The notes beneath the pieces are model-generated. The model worked only from the letters and a program-made list of their open reading frames with translations. It did not search any database and was not told the origin of the DNA. 26,334 bases of DNA from CAYLXP01 sp964387425 (GTDB lineage: Bacteria > Verrucomicrobiota > Kiritimatiellia > UBA8416): contig CAYLXP010000073.1 of the NCBI GenBank assembly GCA_964387425.1, positions 1 through 26,334 on the forward strand. Direction: 5' to 3'. The translations under genes were made by a program, and so were the position numbers. How positions within the stretch are numbered: position 1 is the first letter of the stretch; each line of letters opens with the position of its first letter. Positions 1 to 6,452 of this stretch are shown in pieces.

Positions 1-43
1 CAATGAAACCTTGCTGGTCAAAGGCCGCCCACAGACACGCTTG

Positions 44-80
44 AGCCAGGAGAAGCAACGCTCCTGGCTTTCGTGTTTTC
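44..80 (+). terminator. Rho-independent terminator of an upstream gene
   Basis: A perfect 9-bp stem (AGCCAGGAG at 44-52, CTCCTGGCT at 61-69) encloses an 8-nt loop and is followed by the T-rich run TTTCGTGTTTTC at 69-80. The T-tract is only on the plus strand, so it would stop transcription entering from the left edge. The gene it serves is outside the window. Confidence 0.7.
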
Positions 81-104
81 TGCCCCCGTTCCCGCCTCAG
101 AAGA

Positions 105-152
105 TTGCGTTGTTCGTAGAAGGCGGAGAGTCAGTGTGAAGCGACAACGCAA
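105..152. repeat. Inverted repeat, 11 bp with one bulge
   Basis: TTGCGTTGT (105-113) pairs exactly with ACAACGCAA (144-152). After a bulged T114, CG (115-116) pairs with CG (142-143). The spacer is 25 nt. The repeat lies in the non-coding region upstream of the GTPase operon. Confidence 0.55.
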
Positions 153-190
153 GATAGATGTTCACCCCTCGTCCAGAGGATTTAGGCTCC

Positions 191-231
191 AGGCGTTAGT
201 GGCTAGCTGGACAGGGAGTGACCTAACGCCT
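191..231. repeat. Inverted repeat AGGCGTTAG/CTAACGCCT
   Basis: A perfect 9-bp inverted repeat at 191-199 and 223-231 is separated by 23 nt. A second pair, GTCCAG (171-176) and CTGGAC (207-212), crosses it, so both cannot form as simple nested hairpins. ACCTAAC at 221-227 resembles an integron core site, but no partner GTTRRRY core was found nearby. Confidence 0.5.
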
Positions 232-252
232 AGCAACTAGCTCCTAATCACT

Positions 253-289
253 GCTCTTTGCGCTGGGGTAAAGCGCAAAGAGCTACCCC
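253..289. repeat. 12-bp perfect hairpin whose loop matches the adjacent downstream bases
   Basis: The arms at 253-264 and 272-283 are perfectly complementary over 12 bp, with a 7-nt loop GGGGTAA. The loop bases GGGGTA (265-270) are themselves complementary to TACCCC (284-289) directly after the stem. This offers an alternative, mutually exclusive pairing. There is no T-tract, so it is not an ordinary terminator. Confidence 0.65.
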
Positions 290-313
290 TCCAAATACCT
301 TGCATCGGCTTGC

Positions 314-366
314 TGCACTGTCTAGTATCCCGTGACAGCCCTCGCACATGAGGGACAGTGCACGGG
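314..366. repeat. Nested and competing inverted repeats
   Basis: TGCACTGTC (314-322) pairs perfectly with GACAGTGCA (354-362). Inside it CCCTC (339-343) pairs with GAGGG (350-354) over a 6-nt loop. A competing outer stem, CCCGTG (329-334) with CACGGG (361-366), encloses the same inner hairpin. Two alternative folds share one core, about 50 nt upstream of the GTPase start. Confidence 0.55.
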
Positions 367-415
367 CTGCTGAGACAGGGGGGCGCCACTGAGGCGCGCC
401 CTGAATGGGGAGACG

Positions 416-910
416 ATGACAAAGCGTAAGATCTGCATGTTGGGAGCATTCTCTGTCGGTAAGACCAGCTTGGTCAGCCGATTTGTTCACAGCCTTTTCT
501 CTGAGAAGTATCACACCACCGTTGGCGTCAAGATCGACAAGAAGATCGTCAACGTTAAGGGGGAGGATGTATCGCTGTTGATCTGGGACATCTACGGGGA
601 AGACGATATCCAGGAAGTCCGCATGAGCTACGTGCGCGGGGCCGCTGGATACCTGTTGGTCGTAGATGGGACACGGCGCGACACGCTGGAGATTGCCCGA
701 CGCATCCGCAAACGGGTGGAGTCCGATATCGGCACTGTTCCTTTTGTCCTGCTCGTCAATAAGGCCGATCTCACCGATGACTGGGTGTTCGACGACAGCA
801 CCCTGGCAGGACTTGAGTCGGAAGGCTGGACGATAATCCGCACCAGCGCCAAGACAGGAGAAGGCGTCGAAGAGGGCTTTAGTCACCTGGCGAATGCACT
901 TGTGGGGTAG
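416..910 (+). CDS. Ras/Rab-like small GTPase
   Basis: This is a stand-alone small GTPase of 164 residues, expected to act in the cytosol as a GTP/GDP switch. All five G motifs are visible: P-loop GAFSVGKTS (10-18), switch I Thr35 in HTTVG, G3 WDIYGED (57-63), G4 NKAD (116-119) and G5 TSAK (144-147). Glu62 stands where Ras has catalytic Gln61. There is no C-terminal cysteine for lipid attachment and no extra domain. The ATG has GGGGAG three bases upstream, rather close. The PAS/sigma-54 regulator follows after only 5 bp, so the two are very likely co-transcribed, and the regulator is the obvious candidate partner or effector. The family call is firm; the cellular process is unknown. Confidence 0.93.
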   Translation: MTKRKICMLGAFSVGKTSLVSRFVHSLFSEKYHTTVGVKIDKKIVNVKGEDVSLLIWDIYGEDDIQEVRMSYVRGAAGYLLVVDGTRRDTLEIARRIRKRVESDIGTVPFVLLVNKADLTDDWVFDDSTLAGLESEGWTIIRTSAKTGEGVEEGFSHLANALVG

Positions 911-915
911 CAGGT

Positions 916-2637
916 ATGACCACGGACCTACCGGGACCTATTCAGGAACACCTGAAATCGCTTTTCGTGCGGAGTCAGTTCCCTGCCTATTTCCACGTAT
1001 CGCATGACGGTATGTTGCTGGAGTGGGGTGGCGCGTGCGATCGCTACGGACTGGAGGGACTGACGGAAGGGAAGCCAGCCGGCGACCAACTTGACTTCCT
1101 CGAAGCCATGCTGCCCCTCGACGGTCATTGGTTTTTTCTCCCCCGTCTTATGATTCACGATTTTCGTGTCGTCGATGCACACTTTGTCCCGGGCGCGGAT
1201 AGTGACTGGATCGTGCTGCTGGACACGACGGACGAGGCCAACCAAGAGACAATTGCGCAGCAACAGGCAAATGATCTGAGCCTGCTCAAACTCGAGCATC
1301 TCAAGATGCTGGCGCAACTCCGAACCAACAACGAAAACCTCCTGGCGGTACTTAACCAGCTTCGCCTGACGACCGCGCTGATCGCCGAGGGAGGGCGGGT
1401 GTCCTTTCTAAGCCGGTCGGGTCTCGACCTGCTGCATGCGAATGCGGACGCGGTGACCGGGCGTGACTGGCAGGATGTTTTCCGGTTCTCGGGAGATGGG
1501 GCGGCACAGTTCGAGCAGCTACTGGCCGTGCCGCGGGCATCACGTGAACGCCTGCGTGTTGAGCTTGAGGTAGACAGCGGGCAGAAACGCTCCTTCGATG
1601 TTGATGTCCAGACGGACCCCCGCGACCCCGGCCAACGTATCGCCTATTTCTACGACGTATCCGAGCTGGTGGATCTGCGCAACAAGCTCCACGAGAAGGC
1701 ACGGTTTCAGGACATGGTCGGCAAGAGCCACGCCATGCACCAGGTGTTCCAGCTGATCCAGGATGTGGCGCGCGTCGATGCCACGGTGCTGGTTGAGGGT
1801 GAAACGGGAACCGGCAAAGAGTTGGTCGCCCGCGCCATCCATTACTCCAGCCCACGCAAGGATGGACCGTTCATTGTGGTTAACTGTGCCGGCCTCGCCG
1901 ACTCGCTGATCAACAGCCAGCTGTTCGGGCACAAGAAGGGATCGTTCACAGACGCCGTCAGCGACCAGAAAGGTGTGTTCGAGGCTGCACACGGAGGCAC
2001 CATTCTACTGGACGAGATCGGCGATATCCCGATGAACACGCAGACCCGGATTCTGCGGGCCCTGGAGCAGCGCGAGATCGTTAGGGTCGGAGAGACGCAG
2101 CCCAGGAAGGTAGACATCCGGATCGTGTCGGCAACGAATAAGGATCTGGAGGCGGAAGTTAAGAAGGGCAACTTCCGACTGGACCTGCTCTACCGTATTC
2201 GAATTGCGCGGGTGACACTGCCGCCTCTCCGGGAGCGTCGTGAAGATGTTCCTTTATTGGTGGAGGCCTTCGTGCATGAGATCTGCGTGGAGAACGACAT
2301 CAACGTCCCGAACGTAGAGCGCGATGCTCTGAGCGCAATGATGGCCTACCGTTGGCCGGGCAATGTGCGCGAACTGCGGAACGCCGTTGAATTCGCGCTG
2401 ATTCGCTGCAAGGGCGAAGAGTTGCGTGTGATCGACCTGCCACCCGAGATCAACGCTGCGCCGACGGGTGGGGCCGGAAGTGCCACCTACGACACAGACT
2501 CGGAAAAGGACCGCATTATCAACGCTCTGAAGGCGAGTAAAGGTCGCCGCGCCGATGCGGCCAAACTGCTTGGCATCAGCCGGGCCACATTGTATCGGCG
2601 CATGAAAGCCTGCTGCCTTACCGATGACCTCCTCTGA
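916..2637 (+). CDS. PAS-containing sigma-54-dependent transcriptional activator
   Basis: A bacterial enhancer-binding protein of 573 residues. Residues about 15-105 and 140-250 look like sensory PAS-type modules, the first followed by a Gln/Leu-rich helical linker. The AAA+ domain begins near 266 and has Walker A GETGTGKE (295-302), Walker B with Asp366-Glu367, and later RRED and WPGNVREL motifs. The C-terminus is a Fis-type helix-turn-helix (GISRATLYRRMK). There is no receiver domain, so it is not a classic response regulator. The sigma-54 contact loop, normally GAFTGA, reads GSFTDA at 342-347. It lies 5 bp after the GTPase and its last 14 bp overlap the maf gene. GTPase control of its activity is an inference from position only. 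Confidence 0.93.
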   Translation: MTTDLPGPIQEHLKSLFVRSQFPAYFHVSHDGMLLEWGGACDRYGLEGLTEGKPAGDQLDFLEAMLPLDGHWFFLPRLMIHDFRVVDAHFVPGADSDWIVLLDTTDEANQETIAQQQANDLSLLKLEHLKMLAQLRTNNENLLAVLNQLRLTTALIAEGGRVSFLSRSGLDLLHANADAVTGRDWQDVFRFSGDGAAQFEQLLAVPRASRERLRVELEVDSGQKRSFDVDVQTDPRDPGQRIAYFYDVSELVDLRNKLHEKARFQDMVGKSHAMHQVFQLIQDVARVDATVLVEGETGTGKELVARAIHYSSPRKDGPFIVVNCAGLADSLINSQLFGHKKGSFTDAVSDQKGVFEAAHGGTILLDEIGDIPMNTQTRILRALEQREIVRVGETQPRKVDIRIVSATNKDLEAEVKKGNFRLDLLYRIRIARVTLPPLRERREDVPLLVEAFVHEICVENDINVPNVERDALSAMMAYRWPGNVRELRNAVEFALIRCKGEELRVIDLPPEINAAPTGGAGSATYDTDSEKDRIINALKASKGRRADAAKLLGISRATLYRRMKACCLTDDLL

Positions 2638-3199
2638 TCCCAACGCCCCTCCCCTGGTCCTCGCATCCGGATCTCCGCGGCGCCGCAAGATCCTCGACTC
2701 GATGGGCCTCACCTTCCAGGTGGAGATCCCGAATGTTGACGAGGTACATCGGGATGATGACCCGGAAGGGACAGTAAGAGAGAACGCCACGCGTAAATGC
2801 GAGTGGGCCCAGGCACGGTTTCCCGACGCGGGGATCATCGCAGCGGACACCGTGGTTGTCTTCAATGGAAAGAGCATCGGCAAGCCGAAGTCCATCGTGG
2901 ATGCGACAGCCATGTTGCGACGGTTCTCCGGTCACAGCCAGATCGTTTACACGGGAGTGGCGATGGCCCGGGGGACGCAGATTCCGACGGTACGCGTCGA
3001 GAAATCGGAGGTGCATTTTCGCGAGCTGTCGGATGCGGCGATTGCCGGGTACTTCGAGCGGGTCGATCCGCTGGACAAGGCGGGTGGATACGATATCGAC
3101 CAGCACCATCAGCTGATCATTCGCGCCTACGAGGGCTCGTGGACCAATATCATGGGATTGCCGCAGGATGTGGTGGAGGCGTGGGTGTCATGCAGATAG
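2624..3199 (+). CDS. maf: Maf-family nucleoside triphosphate pyrophosphatase
   Basis: A 191-residue protein of normal Maf length. Maf proteins hydrolyse dTTP/UTP or modified nucleotides to the monophosphate and pyrophosphate and are thought to clean the nucleotide pool. Diagnostic motifs are LASGSPRRRKIL (13-24), AADTVV with the likely catalytic Asp75, GKPKS (86-90), the DKAGGY segment (151-156) and GSWTNIMGLP near the end. The start lies inside the end of the sigma-54 activator, and the last 10 bp overlap the dus gene, indicating translational coupling. Which Maf subfamily (YhdE or YceF type) it belongs to cannot be decided by eye. Confidence 0.93.
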   Translation: MTSSDPNAPPLVLASGSPRRRKILDSMGLTFQVEIPNVDEVHRDDDPEGTVRENATRKCEWAQARFPDAGIIAADTVVVFNGKSIGKPKSIVDATAMLRRFSGHSQIVYTGVAMARGTQIPTVRVEKSEVHFRELSDAAIAGYFERVDPLDKAGGYDIDQHHQLIIRAYEGSWTNIMGLPQDVVEAWVSCR

Positions 3200-4218
3200 G
3201 CTCGCTCTCAACTGAGACCCCGTTTTTCCTCGCGCCCATGGCCGGCTATACCGACGCCGCGTTCCGCTCCATCTGCAAGAACTATGGCTGTAGCCTGGTC
3301 TACACCGAGGTCGCCGTGGCCCAGGGATTGATGCGCCACTCAAAGCCGTCGTGGCATCTCCTTGAGACCGTGCCGGGAGAGCGGCCCATCGCCGGACACA
3401 TCTACGGCTCAGACCCGGCCGTGATGGCGAAAACCGCCGCGATGATCGAGGCATCGGAGCGCTTCGATTTGATCGACATCAACTGCGGATGCCCCGTGCG
3501 CAAGATCGTAGCCAAGGGCGCAGGTGCAGCGTTAATCCGCACTCCAGAGCAGATCGGCAGGATTGTTCGCGCGGTGACTGAGGCCGTGACGATTCCAGTC
3601 ACGGTCAAGACCCGGATAGGATTCGATGCCGGCGTGGAGCGCATCACCGAGATCGCCCGGATCGCAGAGGAAGAGGGCGCCGCCGCTATTGCTATTCATG
3701 GCCGCTATGCGGCGCACCATCACAAGGGCGAGGCGGATTGGGAGATGATTGCCCGGATCAAGTCCGAGCGCGGTATCCCGGTTATCGGCAATGGCGGAGT
3801 GATGACAGCAGCAGATGCGCTGCGCCGAATGGATGAAAGTGGAGTGGATGGCGTCATGATTGCGCGAGGTGCAGTCGGGCGGCCGTGGATCTTTGACGAT
3901 ATCGCCCGATTGCAGCGGGGGGAGGCTCCGGCTGAACGCACGTTGCCCGAGCTGCGAGAGATCATCGTGAAGCACTTGGAGCGACTCGTCGCCTTGAAAG
4001 AGCGGGAGTCGCTCTATCGCCGAAAAGGGAGTTTCCAGATCGATCGCGGCGCTGCGATGCACTTCCGGTGCCACCTGGTTCAGTATCTGAGCGGTTTTGC
4101 GGACTGGGCGGATATTCGACGGCGGCTGAACTCCCTGACATCAACCACGGATGTACTGGATGTCGTGGACCAGGTGTTTGCCCGACAGACATCCACAATC
4201 GTCCCACATAGGGCGTAA
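3190..4218 (+). CDS. dus: tRNA-dihydrouridine synthase
   Basis: An FMN-dependent enzyme that reduces uridine to dihydrouridine in tRNA, 342 residues, DusB-like. Visible signatures are APMAGYTD (15-22), the catalytic cysteine in NCGCP (Cys101), a TVKTRIGFD segment, and a C-terminal DGVMIARGAVGRPWIF phosphate-binding stretch. The same frame stays open upstream to 2797, but the protein homologous to Dus begins at the ATG at 3190, which overlaps the maf stop by 10 bp, so that start is chosen. It is the last gene of the four-gene operon and converges on the zinc-ribbon gene 6 bp away. Confidence 0.93.
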   Translation: MQIGSLSTETPFFLAPMAGYTDAAFRSICKNYGCSLVYTEVAVAQGLMRHSKPSWHLLETVPGERPIAGHIYGSDPAVMAKTAAMIEASERFDLIDINCGCPVRKIVAKGAGAALIRTPEQIGRIVRAVTEAVTIPVTVKTRIGFDAGVERITEIARIAEEEGAAAIAIHGRYAAHHHKGEADWEMIARIKSERGIPVIGNGGVMTAADALRRMDESGVDGVMIARGAVGRPWIFDDIARLQRGEAPAERTLPELREIIVKHLERLVALKERESLYRRKGSFQIDRGAAMHFRCHLVQYLSGFADWADIRRRLNSLTSTTDVLDVVDQVFARQTSTIVPHRA

Positions 4219-4224
4219 CCGCAA

Positions 4225-4536
4225 TCAATCGAACTCGGTTGAGATCTTCTTACCCAGCTTCAGGTGGAAACCGCACTGGACACACAAAACCGCCCCATCC
4301 TGCAGTGTCGCGCCGCAGTCAGGACAGACGTTCTCAGCCGTCTCCGTGTAAGGCTCATTGCCTTGGAAGTTAGGGAGATTTGGGAAGGTCGGGGCCTCTT
4401 CCGGCTCAGAGGCCGGTGGTGAGGGGATCGTGATCGGAGCCTCGCATGACGGGCATGCGAGGGACTCCCCCGCCATTTCCTCGGGAGCTTCCAGCACTTG
4501 TCCGCACTCGGGGCACTCGAATTCGATATCAGCCAT
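4225..4536 (-). CDS. Small double zinc-ribbon protein
   Basis: A 103-residue protein with two Cys4 zinc-ribbon-like units, CPECG...CPSC near the N-terminus and CPDCG...CVQCG near the C-terminus, joined by a Pro/Glu-rich linker. There is no signal peptide or membrane segment. The frame extends upstream to 4605, but the ATG at 4536 is preferred because GGAGGA lies six bases ahead of it and the zinc ribbon begins at once. Such proteins usually bind nucleic acid or protein partners; no specific function is visible. It is divergent from the phosphate symporter, and the shared intergenic region is full of repeats, so the two may be co-regulated. Confidence 0.8.
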   Translation of the reverse strand: MADIEFECPECGQVLEAPEEMAGESLACPSCEAPITIPSPPASEPEEAPTFPNLPNFQGNEPYTETAENVCPDCGATLQDGAVLCVQCGFHLKLGKKISTEFD

Positions 4537-4572
4537 AGATTCCTCCGCGATCGTCCGTATTTGCGTCTGGAA

Positions 4573-4604
4573 TGCGATCATACGAAGACACTCATTTGAT
4601 CGCA
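4573..4604. promoter_or_regulatory. Dyad TGCGATCA-N16-TGATCGCA
   Basis: A perfect 8-bp inverted repeat (4573-4580 and 4597-4604) with 16-nt spacing lies 37-68 bp upstream of the zinc-ribbon start. It could be an operator or a hairpin in that gene's leader. No known regulator is recognised. Confidence 0.4.
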
Positions 4605-4613
4605 AGATTGGAG

Positions 4614-4690
4614 TTCTGTTAGGGGCCTAACAGAATCCTAACAATTCACAGCTTTATCGCGTATTAGGTTTGTGTTAGGGCTATGGTAGA
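4614..4690. promoter_or_regulatory. Pho-box-like array of TGTTAGG heptamers
   Basis: TGTTAGG occurs at 4617-4623 and 4673-4679, and its complement CCTAACA at 4626-4632 and 4637-4643. The first and second form a perfect 22-nt palindrome (4614-4635). The second and third are direct repeats with an 11-bp period. TATTAGG (4662-4668) and TGGTAGA (4684-4690) extend the 11-bp phase around the fourth copy. Seven-base units every 11 bp are the layout of PhoB/PhoP boxes, and CTAACA resembles the Bacillus PhoP unit TTAACA. The target gene is a phosphate symporter. A possible -10 is TAGATT (4695-4700), which places the 4662-4679 copies over the -35 region. Binding by a Pho regulator is inference. Confidence 0.5.
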
Positions 4691-4722
4691 TCTGTAGATT
4701 CAATCTCGGAAGGAGAAGCCCT

Positions 4723-6384
4723 GTGGATGTTGCCCTTGTAACTCAGATTCTTTTCAAAGTCGTTGGTGGTCTCGGCATTTTCCTGCTGGGCATGAAGAAC
4801 ATGTCCGAAGGTATGCAGGCTGTAGCCGGGAACAGGTTACGACACCTGATAAGTGCTGTGACAAATAATCGCCTCGTCGCATGTGGGGTTGGAACCATTG
4901 TGACCTGCCTGGTTCAGTCCAGTTCTGTCACGACCGTCATGGTGGTGGGCTTCGTCAACAGTGGATTCATGACGCTCATGCAGGCAATCGGCGTTATCAT
5001 CGGGGCCAATATCGGCACGACCATCACGGGCTGGATCCTGGTTCTGAAGATCGGAAAATTCGGACTTCCCATCTTGGGTGTTGCCTCCCTGATCTATCTC
5101 TTCTCCAAGAACGAACGTCTGCGCTACACCGCCATGTGCATTATGGGCATCGGCATGGTGTTCTTTGGCCTCCACACCATGGGCGGGGCTTTCAAAACGC
5201 CGGAAGTGAAGGAGCTTCTCGCACATATATTCTCCCAGATGGGGGGCGGCTCCTATTTCTCCGTCATGAAATGTGCGTTTGTAGGATGCATCGCAACCAT
5301 GATCGTTCAGTCATCCTCGGCCACGCTTGGCGTGACAATCGCTCTCGCGCAGACTGGGATCATTGACTACCAGACCGCTGCCGGCCTAATCCTCGGGCTC
5401 AACATTGGCACAACGATCACGGCATTCCTTGCTTCTCTCGGAGCTACCGTGAATGCACGCCGAGCGGCATACTCCCACATCATCTTTAACATTGTGGGGA
5501 CCCTCTGGCTTATCCCTGTCTTCTTTCTCTACCTGAGGTTGATCCAGTGGAGCGTTGGTTTCACGGCCAAACCTGGGGAACCGCTCGACATAACAACGCT
5601 TATTGCTATGACCCATACGGGCTTCAACGTCGTCAATACGGTCATATTCATCCCCTTCATCGGGGTTCTGGCCAGAATTGTCACATGGCTCGTTAACGAC
5701 CCGCCCCAGAAAGAGACACCACACCTGAAGTTCCTCGATATTCGCATGCTCGATACCCCTGCCATCGGGATACAGCAATCGCTGGATGAGGTGAGTGAAA
5801 TGGGACGTCACACGGAGAGGATGTTCGATTTCTACCGTAAGATCGCAACATCGAAGACGCCTGACGAGAAGCTCATCGCAAGACTCTTCCACCGGGAAGA
5901 AATCCTGGATGTCGTACAGAAGGAGGTTACCGAGTTCCTTGGCAGCCTCCTTTCCGGAAACGTTTCGCATGAGGTCGTTGCCTCTGGCCGTGAACAACTG
6001 CGCATGGCAGACGAGTATGAGTCCATCGGAGACTACCTGGCGGCCATTCTGAAGCTGCATATAAAGTGCGAAAAAGAGGGGCTGGTCCTTTCGCAAGAAG
6101 AGAAGCAGGGCCTCCTGGATCTCCACGACCGTGTCGCTGAGTATGTTAAGATGATCAATGTGGGCGTGAAGAATGAGCGGCCCGAGATTCTCAGCAAGGC
6201 CAATACCCAGGGGGACGCCCTCACGTTCACGATCAAGGAACTGCGATCCAAGCACCTTGAACGGGTAGGCCAGAAGGCTACCCAACCACTCCTCAGTCTT
6301 ATCTACGTTGACATGCTGAACGCTTACAGGCGCGTCAAGGATCACGCACTGAATATCGCCGAGGCCGTCGCGGGCGAAAAGTAG
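4723..6384 (+). CDS. Na+/phosphate symporter with C-terminal PhoU-like domain
   Basis: An inner-membrane transporter of 553 residues in the Na/Pi cotransporter family (NptA/YjbB type). The two inverted family repeats are clear: QSSS (65-68) with GANIGTT (94-100), and QSSS (196-199) with GLNIGTT (225-231). About eight hydrophobic segments fill residues 5-330. Residues about 345-545 are soluble, helical and PhoU-like, as is usual for bacterial members. The start is GTG, with AGGAG seven bases upstream. The phosphate-type porin gene follows 68 bp later, suggesting an uptake pair across both membranes. Repeats upstream suggest phosphate control. Confidence 0.93.
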   Translation: MDVALVTQILFKVVGGLGIFLLGMKNMSEGMQAVAGNRLRHLISAVTNNRLVACGVGTIVTCLVQSSSVTTVMVVGFVNSGFMTLMQAIGVIIGANIGTTITGWILVLKIGKFGLPILGVASLIYLFSKNERLRYTAMCIMGIGMVFFGLHTMGGAFKTPEVKELLAHIFSQMGGGSYFSVMKCAFVGCIATMIVQSSSATLGVTIALAQTGIIDYQTAAGLILGLNIGTTITAFLASLGATVNARRAAYSHIIFNIVGTLWLIPVFFLYLRLIQWSVGFTAKPGEPLDITTLIAMTHTGFNVVNTVIFIPFIGVLARIVTWLVNDPPQKETPHLKFLDIRMLDTPAIGIQQSLDEVSEMGRHTERMFDFYRKIATSKTPDEKLIARLFHREEILDVVQKEVTEFLGSLLSGNVSHEVVASGREQLRMADEYESIGDYLAAILKLHIKCEKEGLVLSQEEKQGLLDLHDRVAEYVKMINVGVKNERPEILSKANTQGDALTFTIKELRSKHLERVGQKATQPLLSLIYVDMLNAYRRVKDHALNIAEAVAGEK

Positions 6385-6452
6385 ACTTGCCCGCCTGAGC
6401 AGGCATGTGTAACTATCGCGCGAATCAAATCCCAACAGGAAGGATCTCATTC

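Larger units (their letters stand above)
81..415. other. Non-coding, structure-rich region upstream of the GTPase operon
   Basis: No convincing gene is visible on either strand. The stretch holds perfect or near-perfect inverted repeats at 105-116/142-152, 171-176/207-212, 191-199/223-231, 253-264/272-283 and 314-322/354-362, plus CCCTC/GAGGG at 339-343/350-354. A weak sigma-70-like promoter, TTGCAT (300-305) with a 17-nt spacer and TAGTAT (323-328), could drive the operon starting at 416. The density of stems suggests a structured leader or small RNA, but no known RNA family was recognised. Confidence 0.5.

Noticed and set aside
2..139. Open frame at the left edge that might be the end of an upstream gene
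   Set aside because: It runs through the terminator hairpin, and its translation (Pro/Ser-rich, low complexity) looks like no known protein.
191..231. Integron attC site (AGGCGTTAG/CTAACGCCT, ACCTAAC core)
   Set aside because: An attC needs a paired GTTRRRY core within about 60-150 nt in the right orientation. No GTT occurs downstream until well inside the GTPase gene, and the upstream GTTAGTG does not fit. No integrase is present.
253..289. Classic H-type pseudoknot
   Set aside because: The third loop would have zero nucleotides to cross a 12-bp stem, which is not sterically possible; alternative hairpins are more likely.
248..886. 212-residue minus-strand open frame
   Set aside because: It is antisense to the GTPase gene, which has full family motifs; the frame has none.
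2797..3189. N-terminal extension of the dihydrouridine synthase
   Set aside because: This part overlaps maf in another frame and has no Dus homology; the family start is at 3190.
5386..6450. 354-residue minus-strand open frame
   Set aside because: It is antisense to the symporter gene, lacks known motifs and has no ribosome-binding site. It is a shadow of GC-rich coding.
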